A stretch of DNA of 46,101 bases, from NCBI RefSeq assembly GCF_004023625.1, contig NZ_RPDJ01000056.1, positions 1 to 46,101 on the forward strand, read 5' to 3'. This document shows, one piece after another, positions 38,285 to 45,680 of this stretch (positions are counted from its first letter, which is position 1; the number at the start of each line of letters is the position of its first letter). Below the pieces are notes generated by a model that was not told where the DNA came from, searched no databases, and was given only the letters and a program-made list of their open reading frames with translations. Origin of the DNA: Streptomyces cavernae (lineage in GTDB: Bacteria; Actinomycetota; Actinomycetes; Streptomycetales; Streptomycetaceae). Made by a program: the position numbers and the translations under genes.

Positions 38285-39316
38285 TCAGTCCGCCCAGTGC
38301 GGGGTGTCGGTGACGGTGACCACGGCCGCGCTGCACAGCCAGCCCGGTCCCTGGGAGACCAGCAGCACATGGTCGCCCGGGGACACCTCGCGGGTGCGCA
38401 CCAGGTGCTCGAGGGTGATGAACACATCGGCGCCGCCCACGTGTCCCACCCCCTTGCCGAACTCCCAACTGCACCGCGACATCGGCAGGCCCAGCGGCAT
38501 CATGACCGAGTACTCGATCATCCTGCCGTCCATGTTGATCGGCACCACCCTGGCGAGGTCGGACGCGTTGAGGCCGGCGTCCACCAGCGACCGGTGGATG
38601 ATGTCGAGGTCGAACAGGGTCAGCTTCTCCATCGTCTCCGACAGGGGCATCCGCTCGGCGAACTGCTCGGCCCGCTCGACCATGTCGGACGTCGGCCCGG
38701 CGTCCTCGCGCAGCAGCAGCGGACCGTCCCCGCGGTGCCACGACTCCAGCTCGTGCAGCACTCCCGAGTTGAGGGAGCGCACCTCGGCGAAGCCCTCCTC
38801 GTCGCTCACCAGGGCCGCGGCCGCGCCGTCGCCGAGGATGTAGGCCTGGCCCAGCCCCTTCCAGCGGTCCATGGACGGCGAGGAGAAGTTCTCGCCCGCC
38901 GTGAGCAGGACGGAACCCGCCTCGGCGGCCCCTGTGAGCTTGCCGATCGCCACTTCCAGGGCGCTGAGCATGCCGTCGCAGCCCTGCTGCAGATACAGCG
39001 CGGGAATCGTGCCCAGACCGAGCTCCCGCAGGATGTAGCCGGGCGGATAGCAACCGTCCGGGCCCTGATAGTGGACGGCGCTGTGGATGTGCGCCCCGAG
39101 GTCCTCAGGGTCGATCTTCGAACGCTCCAGCGCGGTCCGCGCGGCCTGCACGGCCAGGTCCATGGCCGGCACGTCACCGGAGACATGTGTGCCCGTCAGC
39201 CCGTTCGCCGCCTGGGTCTCGGCGTCCAGTTTTCCCTCGGCCACCGCCTGCTCGGCGTCGGCCCACTCGTGCAACACGACGCCCAGCGACTCGATGTACA
39301 CGTTTTCGACCTTCAT
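38285..39316 (-). CDS. Ketoacyl synthase III-like acyltransferase/condensing enzyme
   Basis: Protein of 343 residues with the thiolase fold of the FabH/KAS III group. The ATG at 39316 follows GGGAGAGG at a suitable distance. Cys113 (codon 38978-38980, in LQQGCDGML) matches the KAS III nucleophile, and LGDGAAAALV is the conserved Gly-rich segment. The canonical PHQAN histidine region instead reads VVPINMDGRM, with Ile at the His position. The Asn of the GNTS motif is replaced by His292 (GVGHVGG). It is therefore unlikely to be a housekeeping FabH. KAS III-like proteins in secondary metabolism are known to act as acyltransferases (for example CerJ of cervimycin) or starter-unit enzymes. It is the last gene of the leftward set, 233 bp after the ligase-ACP fusion, which is its most likely acyl donor by context. 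Confidence 0.85.
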   Translation of the reverse strand: MKVENVYIESLGVVLHEWADAEQAVAEGKLDAETQAANGLTGTHVSGDVPAMDLAVQAARTALERSKIDPEDLGAHIHSAVHYQGPDGCYPPGYILRELGLGTIPALYLQQGCDGMLSALEVAIGKLTGAAEAGSVLLTAGENFSSPSMDRWKGLGQAYILGDGAAAALVSDEEGFAEVRSLNSGVLHELESWHRGDGPLLLREDAGPTSDMVERAEQFAERMPLSETMEKLTLFDLDIIHRSLVDAGLNASDLARVVPINMDGRMIEYSVMMPLGLPMSRCSWEFGKGVGHVGGADVFITLEHLVRTREVSPGDHVLLVSQGPGWLCSAAVVTVTDTPHWAD

Positions 39317-39549
39317 CTACCTCTCCCATCAGAGTCATGACAGCGCCGGGGGGGGGGGGGGCCCCCCCCCCCCCCCCGCCCCCCCCCCCGCCGACCCCCC
39401 ATCAGAGTCAATCCCGCGCGGGGCGGGGGGCACCCACCGTCGGGGGCCGCGCCCCCCGGCCGGAATACCGTTCATCCGACCGCTGCGGCAGACCGGTTCA
39501 CCGGGCAGCCGCAACGGGCGCGTTCAACGAGCCGCCGCGGCGGTCGCGT
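39317..39549. other. Intergenic region with poly-G/poly-C block; longest gap in the window
   Basis: 233 bp between the ligase-ACP fusion stop and the KS III-like start, both leftward. It holds G14 (39348-39361) followed directly by C16 (39362-39377), G, C11, and further C-rich sequence. The 13-nt CCCATCAGAGTCA occurs on both sides (39325-39337 and 39398-39410). No gene or convincing promoter is seen. The remainder (39411-39549) is G+C-rich without a clear simple hairpin. The KS III-like ribosome binding site overlaps the right end of the first repeat region (about 39320-39327). Confidence 0.8.
39325..39410. repeat. Direct repeat bracketing a G14/C16 homopolymer
   Basis: Identical 13-nt copies at 39325-39337 and 39398-39410 flank the homopolymer block. 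The pattern is what would be expected if two contig ends, each trailing into false poly-G or poly-C, were joined without collapsing their shared overlap. A genuine near-perfect GC hairpin cannot be excluded from sequence alone. Confidence 0.75.
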
Positions 39550-42500
39550 TCAACGGGCGAGCAACTCCTTCTTCAGATGGCGGGCGAGTCCGGCGGGCGT
39601 GGCGAAGTCGAACACCACGGTCGCCGACAGGGGCAGCCCGGTCGCCTCGACCAGCGCGTCGCGCGCGGTCAGCGCCGTCAGGGAATCGAAGCCGAGTTCC
39701 CGCGTCTCGCCGTCCGGCGGCACCGCACCGCCGCCCGGGAGCCCGAGGGACGCGGCGAAGTGACCGCACACCAGGTCCACGACGGCGTCCTCCTGCTCCG
39801 CGTCCGACAGCGCCGCCAGCCGGTGCCGCAGCCCGGACGGATCCGCGACCGCGTCCCGCGCCGCCCGGCGGGCCGGGCCGCGCACCAGTCCGCGCCGCAG
39901 CGCGGCGGAGCCGGTGAGCGGGCCGGGGGAGACGGCGCCGCCCAACTCGGAGCGCGCGGCGACGACCGCGGCCCGCCCCAGTGAGCGCGCCACGTCGAAC
40001 AGGTCCCGTGCCTCCCGCGACCGCAGGTCGGCCCCGCGCACCGACACGGCGGGCACGCCCCCGGCGCGCAGGCGTGTCGCCCACGCGTCGAGGAACGCGC
40101 CGACCGCCTCGGCGAGGAGCCCGGGAGCCTTCGGGGCGCTGACGGGGGAGTGGAGCACGAACGCCGACACATCCCCGGGCGCGAGCCCGTAGCCGAGGGC
40201 GAGCGCGGGGTCGACGACGGGCCGCAGCACCGCGTCGACGTCACCCTCCGCCCCTTCGGACGCGCTGTCCACGGCCGCGGTGTCCACGGCCGCGGTGAAC
40301 AGCACGGCGGACGGCCCGGCCGCCCGGAGCGCGCGAGCGGACGCCGCCGGATCCGCGGCATTCCAAGAAGCCACGGACACGGAACCTTCCGGCCCACCCG
40401 GTTCCGCCGCGCCGTCCGCCGCGGCCCCGCCCGCCACCAGCACGTCACGAACGCCGTGCTCGGCCACCATGTACCGGGCCAGATCCACGCCCCCGGCACC
40501 CGCGACCACCAGCGGACCGGAGCCGTCCCACGCCGATTCCGCCATGCCGTCGCCAGGCTCCACGCGTTCGATGCGCGGCACCCGCACAGAACGGCCGCGC
40601 AGGGCAAGCCGGGGCTCGCCCGAGGCCACGGCGTCCGGCAGGACCCGCCAGGCCCGCTTGGAGCCATCGGTGTCCACCAGGACGAAGCGCCCAGGTGCCC
40701 GCTCCTGCGCCGCACCGACCAGCCCCCACACGGAGGCGGCCGGCAGATCCAGCGCCGAGGACGCACCCCAGGCGGGTACGGCATTGTCGGTCAGCACGAC
40801 CAGACGGGACCCGGCGAACAGCGGGTCGGCCCACCGGCGCGCCCACTCCAGGCCGTCACGAACGGCACGGCGCACCGCGCCCGCTGTGTCCGCCGCGGCC
40901 TCGGCCGCGGCGGTGGTACGGGAGACGACCACCACGTCGGGGGCCGCGGCACCGTTCTCGACGGCCTTCGCCAGGGCGTCGAGGTCCGGATGCGTCTCCG
41001 AGTAGCGCCCGGCGGCCATCAGACCGGCCCGCGCGCGCAGCGGATCGTCACCGACGACCGCCCACCGCTCGCCCCGCTCCGGGGCCGCCGCGAGTCGCAC
41101 GTCGTCCCACACCTGCGCGAAAAGTCCGTCCTGCTGGGCGGCCGACGCCTTGACCAGTGCCGACCGGGTCAGCCGGCCGGAGGCCACGCACTCCACGCTG
41201 AGCACCGGGTCTCCGGCCGCGTCGGCGGCCTCGACGCCGAACCCGCCGTCGGGGCGCGGCCGCACCCGCACACGCAGCACGGACGCCCCCGAGGCATGCA
41301 GCGTCACCCCGTGCCAGGAGGCCGGCCACCACACGCCGTCGCCGTCCGGCGCGGGCACCCGGAGGTCAGGGTCCACCGGGGTGTTCAGGAGCGCGGGCCG
41401 CAGCACCGCGTCCAGCAGGGCGGGGTGCAGCCCGAACCGGGCACCCCGCTCGCGGCTCTCGTCGGGCAGGGCGACTTCGGCGAACAGCTCGCCGTCGCGC
41501 CGCCAGACGGAGCGCAGCAGCCGGGCAGGACCGGCGCCGTACCCGGCTGGGGCGGCACCCGCGTCGGCCGGAAGGTCCGGAAGATCCGGGAGCTCCGGAA
41601 GTTCCGGGAGCTCCTCCAGCGGGACATACCGGGCGCCCACCGGAGGCCACACGGCCAACTCCTCTGGGGGCGGGGAAACCGCCCCGGGCGCGAGCGTGCC
41701 GGACGCATGGCAGCGCCACGGCCGTCCGGCCGCGCCCTGGCCGTCCCGGCGCGCGTGCACCGTCACGGGGCGTACGCCGTCGTCGTCGGCCGCCCCGACG
41801 GTCACCCGCACCTGGACCCCGTCCCGTTCCGGCAGCACCAGCGGCTCGCCGGTGCTCAGCTCCACCAGCCGGCCGCAGCCGACGTGGTCCCCGGCGTGCC
41901 GGGCCAGTTCGGTGAGGACCGCGGGCGCCACTACGGCAGTGCCGGCGACCTCGCGCGACAACAGCGGATCACATCCGTCGCCCGGCAGCCGGCCCGAGAA
42001 CAGCACGCCGTCGTCGCCGGGCAGCTCGACCGTGGCCTGCAGCAGGGGGTGCGCGCCGTCCACCAGGCCCAGTTCCAGGACCTCTTCGAAGGCGCGCGCA
42101 TTCCGCGCCGCCGTCCGGGCCCCGTGCCACAGCAGCCGCCCCCGCAGGCCGCCCAGGCGCTTGCGGACGATCTTCCCGGCGGGGTTGCGCGGGATCTCCT
42201 GGACCTCGTACAACTCCTCGGGCCGCTTGAAGGCCGACAGCTCCGTGCGGCACGCGGCCAGGACCGCATGCGCGTCGATGCCGCCGGGACCGGGCACCAG
42301 ATACGCCACCGGCACCTCGCCGAGTGCCTCGTGCGGCTTCGCGCCCACGGCCGCGTCCGCGACTCCCGGCACCCGGGCCAGGACCTTCTCGATCTCACCG
42401 GGGTGGATGTTCTCGCCGCCGCGGATGATGAGCTCCTTCACCCGGCCGGTGATGGTGAGATACCCGGCGTCGTCCTGCCACGCGATGTCCCCGGTGCGGT

Positions 42501-43761
42501 ACCAGCCGTCCGACAGCACCCCCGCGGTCGCCTCCTCCTGCCGGTGGTAGCCGAGCATGAGCGCCGGACTGGAGACCCACACCTCACCCTCCGCACCCCG
42601 GGGCACCTCGATGCCGGTCCGCGGATCCGTCAGCCGGAGCGTCAGCCCCGGCACGGGCAGCCCGCAGGAGCCCGGTACGTACGGGCCCTCGGGCAGGTTG
42701 GTGGTGATGGCACCGCCGGTCTCGGTACTGCCGTAGCTGTCCAGCAGGGCGCGGCCGAACACGGCCCGGAACGCCTCGTGCAGCGGCACCGGGCACGAGG
42801 ACCCCGCGACCATGCACAACCGCAGGTCCTGCGGGGTGTCCAAACCGCCGGAGCGGGCCTGCTCCACCATATGGCGGTACATCGTCGGCACCCCGACGAG
42901 GAACGTGGACCGCTCCTCGCGGGCGGTACGCAGGATCTCCTCGGCCGCCAGCCCGTCGGTGATCCGGGCCGTCGCGCCGACCGCCACCACCCCGAGCACG
43001 CACACGTTGTGCGCGACGGCGTGGAACAGCGGCATCGGCCACAGCACCCGGTCCTGCGGCGACAGCCCGAGGACCGGGGCGGTGCACGCGCCGGTCGCCC
43101 ACAGCGACGACCGCTGGGTGGAGAGCACGCCCTTGGGGCTGCCGGTGGTGCCGGAGGTGTAGAGCATCCAGGCGGGCTCGTCCAGGTCCAGGTCGTCGCG
43201 CGGCGGATGCCTTATCGACCAGGTCGTCGCCAGGGTCTCGTACCGCGGCAGGCCGTCGTCCGCCCCCTCCGGGCCGGGGGAGTCGGCCTCCCCGAACCCC
43301 GGGAAGCCGGCCTCCCCGGACCCCGGGGAGCCGGCCTCCTCGGGCCCGGAGGAGTCGGAGACGACCACGACGCCGATGCCCGGGCGGTCCGCCAACACCC
43401 GGCGCACCTGCGGCAGTTGCGCGGTCCCGGCGATCACCATCCGGGCCGCGGAGTCGTCCAGCAGATACGCCAGTTCCGCGTCGGTCGACTGCGGATTGAG
43501 CGGGACACCGACCGCGCTCGCCCGGGTGATGGCGAGGTAACTCTCCACCGTCTCCACGCGGTTGGGCAGATAGATCACGGCGCTCGCGCCGCGTTCCAGG
43601 CCCAGCTCCGCGAGGTGGCCGGCCACCCGGGCGGTGCGCCGGTCGAGTTCGGCGTACGTCACCGAGCGCCGCGCGTCGCGGAACGCGGTCTGCCGCGGCC
43701 GCTGCGCGGCGTGCCGGGCGAGCAGTTCGTGCAGCGGCCGGACGAGATCGGCACGGAACAT
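39550..43761 (-). CDS. Acyl-activating AMP ligase fused to degenerate DH and KR domains and an ACP
   Basis: Protein of 1403 residues. The ATG at 43761 follows AGGAG by 10 nt; an in-frame GTG at 43770 is only 1 nt from it. Residues 1-540 form an adenylate-forming ligase with YTSGTTGSPKGV, YGSTETGG, GWYRTGD, GGENIHPGEIE and the C-terminal Lys in NPAGK, so it should activate a carboxylic acid with ATP. A DH-like region (about 570-865) keeps HPALLDAVLR but has Arg where the catalytic His belongs (SREVAG). A KR-like region (about 870-1260) lacks the NADPH motif (AGAGGVD), the Lys, and the active Tyr and Asn (AEAVGAFLDA). The ACP is intact (LGFDSL, Ser1360, codon 39682-39684). No KS or AT is present. 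It resembles ligase-ACP loading proteins such as the CoL-ACP starters of polyenes, but with a dead reductive loop between. The substrate cannot be told from sequence. The permease gene ends 29 bp upstream. Confidence 0.9.
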   Translation of the reverse strand: MFRADLVRPLHELLARHAAQRPRQTAFRDARRSVTYAELDRRTARVAGHLAELGLERGASAVIYLPNRVETVESYLAITRASAVGVPLNPQSTDAELAYLLDDSAARMVIAGTAQLPQVRRVLADRPGIGVVVVSDSSGPEEAGSPGSGEAGFPGFGEADSPGPEGADDGLPRYETLATTWSIRHPPRDDLDLDEPAWMLYTSGTTGSPKGVLSTQRSSLWATGACTAPVLGLSPQDRVLWPMPLFHAVAHNVCVLGVVAVGATARITDGLAAEEILRTAREERSTFLVGVPTMYRHMVEQARSGGLDTPQDLRLCMVAGSSCPVPLHEAFRAVFGRALLDSYGSTETGGAITTNLPEGPYVPGSCGLPVPGLTLRLTDPRTGIEVPRGAEGEVWVSSPALMLGYHRQEEATAGVLSDGWYRTGDIAWQDDAGYLTITGRVKELIIRGGENIHPGEIEKVLARVPGVADAAVGAKPHEALGEVPVAYLVPGPGGIDAHAVLAACRTELSAFKRPEELYEVQEIPRNPAGKIVRKRLGGLRGRLLWHGARTAARNARAFEEVLELGLVDGAHPLLQATVELPGDDGVLFSGRLPGDGCDPLLSREVAGTAVVAPAVLTELARHAGDHVGCGRLVELSTGEPLVLPERDGVQVRVTVGAADDDGVRPVTVHARRDGQGAAGRPWRCHASGTLAPGAVSPPPEELAVWPPVGARYVPLEELPELPELPDLPDLPADAGAAPAGYGAGPARLLRSVWRRDGELFAEVALPDESRERGARFGLHPALLDAVLRPALLNTPVDPDLRVPAPDGDGVWWPASWHGVTLHASGASVLRVRVRPRPDGGFGVEAADAAGDPVLSVECVASGRLTRSALVKASAAQQDGLFAQVWDDVRLAAAPERGERWAVVGDDPLRARAGLMAAGRYSETHPDLDALAKAVENGAAAPDVVVVSRTTAAAEAAADTAGAVRRAVRDGLEWARRWADPLFAGSRLVVLTDNAVPAWGASSALDLPAASVWGLVGAAQERAPGRFVLVDTDGSKRAWRVLPDAVASGEPRLALRGRSVRVPRIERVEPGDGMAESAWDGSGPLVVAGAGGVDLARYMVAEHGVRDVLVAGGAAADGAAEPGGPEGSVSVASWNAADPAASARALRAAGPSAVLFTAAVDTAAVDSASEGAEGDVDAVLRPVVDPALALGYGLAPGDVSAFVLHSPVSAPKAPGLLAEAVGAFLDAWATRLRAGGVPAVSVRGADLRSREARDLFDVARSLGRAAVVAARSELGGAVSPGPLTGSAALRRGLVRGPARRAARDAVADPSGLRHRLAALSDAEQEDAVVDLVCGHFAASLGLPGGGAVPPDGETRELGFDSLTALTARDALVEATGLPLSATVVFDFATPAGLARHLKKELLAR
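41570..41614 (-). repeat. Tandem 9-nt repeat (5 units) in the DH-like region of the ligase fusion
   Basis: Five 9-nt units at 41570, 41579, 41588, 41597 and 41606 encode alternating Glu-Leu-Pro and Asp-Leu-Pro tripeptides on the minus strand. The array is in codon phase and lies in the middle of the degenerate DH. Confidence 0.9.
43274..43345 (-). repeat. Tandem 24-nt repeat (3 units) inside the AMP ligase
   Basis: Three 24-nt units at 43274, 43298 and 43322 encode Gly/Ser/Pro/Glu-rich octapeptides in codon phase. They sit between the N-terminal subdomain (ending VVVSDSSGP) and the ATP-binding motif region, probably as a surface loop. Confidence 0.9.
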
Positions 43762-43790
43762 CTCACTCACGCTCCTGAAGTTCCCGACGT

Positions 43791-44648
43791 TCAGGCGGCC
43801 GAGCGGTAGCGGCGCACCGCCAGCGTCCGGCACACCAGGGCGATGACGATCGACCAGACGAGGGACACGGTCGCCGCGTGCTGCGCGGGCCAGGCGTTCG
43901 ACGCGTGCACTCCGGGGTTGCCGAACAGTTCCCGGGCCGCCTGCACGGTGGCGCTGAGCGGGTTCCACTCCGCGGCCCACCGCAGCGGGGCCGGGAGCGT
44001 GGACGGTGCGACGAACGCGTTCGACAGGAACGTCAGCGGGAACAGCCACAGGAAATTGCCGGTCGCGGCGGCTTCCGGCGCCCGCACCGACAGACCGATG
44101 AGCACGCCCACCCACGACAGGGCGTAGCCCATGAGCAGCAGCAGCGCGAATGCCGCGGCGGCGCGCGGGAGTCCGTTGTGGATGCGCCAGCCCACGATCA
44201 GCGCGCAGCCGACCATCACCGCGACCAGGACGACGTTCTGCGCCAGGTCGGCCACCGTGCGGCCGGTCAGCAGCGCACCACGGGTCATCGGCAGCGAGCG
44301 GAACCGGTCGACCATGCCGCTGCGCAGGTCGTTGGCCATGCCCACGCTGCTGTTGCTGGCGGTCGCGAAGGCGATGGTCTGGGCGAAGAAGCCCGCCATC
44401 ATGTACTCCCGGTACGCCTCCGGGCCGCCCGCGCCGGGCAGGCTGAAGGAGCCCGCGAAGAGGTAGGCGAAGAGCAGCACGAACACGATCGGCTGCACGA
44501 GGCTGAGAATCAGCACCTCGGGAATGCGGACCATCCTGATCAGGTTGCGCCGCGTGACCACGACCACGTCGCGGACCGCCTTCCCCGCGGACGGGGGGCG
44601 CAGCGTGTCCACGGCGCTCCCGGACTGAACCGCCCATGCCACGGTCAT
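43791..44648 (-). CDS. ABC-2 type export permease (DrrB-like)
   Basis: Integral membrane half-transporter of 285 residues. The ATG at 44648 overlaps the ATPase stop codon by one base (TGATG), which indicates translational coupling and a two-protein exporter. About six membrane segments are visible, for example ILSLVQPIVFVLLFAYLF, VVLVAVMVGCALIVGW, FALLLLMGYALSWVGVLIGL and VSLVWSIVIALVC. The stretch from NFLWLFPLTFLSNAFVAP to PLSATVQAAREL is the ABC-2/DrrB signature. It should pair with the adjacent ATPase to expel the polyketide or confer self-resistance; the substrate is inferred from the neighbourhood only. The ligase-ACP gene follows after 29 bp, so all three are probably co-transcribed. 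Confidence 0.93.
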   Translation of the reverse strand: MTVAWAVQSGSAVDTLRPPSAGKAVRDVVVVTRRNLIRMVRIPEVLILSLVQPIVFVLLFAYLFAGSFSLPGAGGPEAYREYMMAGFFAQTIAFATASNSSVGMANDLRSGMVDRFRSLPMTRGALLTGRTVADLAQNVVLVAVMVGCALIVGWRIHNGLPRAAAAFALLLLMGYALSWVGVLIGLSVRAPEAAATGNFLWLFPLTFLSNAFVAPSTLPAPLRWAAEWNPLSATVQAARELFGNPGVHASNAWPAQHAATVSLVWSIVIALVCRTLAVRRYRSAA

Positions 44649-45640
44649 CACCCCTTCTCGCTCGACGCACCGGCGGAAACCATCGCGTGCTCGGACCGGC
44701 CGGCGAGGGCCGGATCCGTGAGGGCCACGAACACCTCGTCGAGGGTCGGCCGGCGCAGACTGATGTCGCTGATCTCGATGCCGGCGCCGGCCAGTGCGCC
44801 GATGACCTCCGTCAGCAGGCTCACCCCGCCGTCCACCGGTGCGGAGACGAGCGATCTGGTCCGGTCCACCTCCGGTGGCCTGAGGCTGAAGCGGCTCAGC
44901 AGCGACGCGGTGCCGTCGATCTGCTCGCCGCGCTCCACGATCACCTCGACCTGCTGCCGGCTGGTCTGTGTCTTGAGTTCGTGCGGCGTGCCCTGCGCGA
45001 TGATCCGGCCGTGGTCGACGACGGCGATGTCCTGGGCGAGCCGGTCCGCCTCCTCCAGGTACTGCGTGGTCAGCAGCAGGGTGGTGCCCGCCCCGACCAG
45101 CCGGTCGATGGCGTCCCACAGCATCAGGCGGCTGGTGGGGTCCAGTCCGACCGACGGCTCGTCGAGGAACATCACCGACGGCCGGACCACCAGCGCGCAG
45201 GCCAGGTCGAGGCGTCGGCGCATGCCGCCGGAGTACGTGCCGGACGAGCGGTCGGCGGAAGAGGTCAGGTCGAACTGGGTGAGCAGTTCGTCCGCCCGCT
45301 GCCGGGCCGGGCGGGCCCGCAGACCGTACAACTCTCCTATCATGCGCAGGTTCTCACGGCCCGTCAGCCTGTCGTCGACGGCGGCGAACTGACCGGAGAG
45401 CCCGATCGACCGGCGTACCCGGTCCGGTGCGCGGACCACGTCATGGCCCGCCACCGTCGCGGTGCCCGCGTCGGGGCGCACCAGGGTGGTGAGCACCCGG
45501 ACGGTGGTGGTCTTGCCCGCTCCGTTGGGGCCCAGCAGCCCCAGCACGCTGCCTTCCGGGACCGTGAGGTCGATTCCGTCGAGGGCCCTCAGCTGTCCAT
45601 AGGTCTTGACGAGGCCCTCGGCGTGGATGGCGCCCGGCAT
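44648..45640 (-). CDS. ABC exporter ATP-binding protein (DrrA-like)
   Basis: Cytoplasmic ATPase of 330 residues, the usual length for the DrrA family of antibiotic-resistance exporters. The ATG at 45640 is preceded by GGAGAAG at good spacing; the longer open frame upstream has no protein-like sequence. Motifs: Walker A GPNGAGKTT, ABC signature YSGGM, Walker B VMFLDEP followed by the D-loop GLDP, and the switch-region His within TTQYLEEADRLA replaced by Gln, as often in this family. The C-terminal domain ends with LRRPTLDEVFVALT, typical for DrrA. It is coupled to the permease gene by a one-base overlap. Its start lies only 40 bp after the mqnC stop codon. Confidence 0.94.
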   Translation of the reverse strand: MPGAIHAEGLVKTYGQLRALDGIDLTVPEGSVLGLLGPNGAGKTTTVRVLTTLVRPDAGTATVAGHDVVRAPDRVRRSIGLSGQFAAVDDRLTGRENLRMIGELYGLRARPARQRADELLTQFDLTSSADRSSGTYSGGMRRRLDLACALVVRPSVMFLDEPSVGLDPTSRLMLWDAIDRLVGAGTTLLLTTQYLEEADRLAQDIAVVDHGRIIAQGTPHELKTQTSRQQVEVIVERGEQIDGTASLLSRFSLRPPEVDRTRSLVSAPVDGGVSLLTEVIGALAGAGIEISDISLRRPTLDEVFVALTDPALAGRSEHAMVSAGASSEKG

Positions 45641-45680
45641 GGCTTCTCCGTCCTGTCTATGCGTCCGGTGGTGGGCCGCT

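Noticed and set aside
39519..39555. 11-nt direct repeat at 39519-39529 and 39545-39555 around the ligase fusion stop
   Set aside because: Short and in G+C-rich DNA; no attachment-site or mobile-element features accompany it.
39187..39984. Plus-strand open frames across the poly-G/C region
   Set aside because: Their products are Pro/Arg-rich low-complexity sequence created by the homopolymers and by the antisense of the ligase fusion; no start context or motifs were found.
40450..41150. Functional ketoreductase in the ligase fusion
   Set aside because: The NADPH-binding motif and the Lys, Tyr and Asn positions are all lost when aligned with the seven PKS KR domains in the window.
43768..43770. 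GTG at 43768-43770 as the start of the ligase fusion
   Set aside because: It lies one base from the AGGAG site, while the ATG at 43761 is spaced normally. The difference is only three residues, so the choice is not certain.
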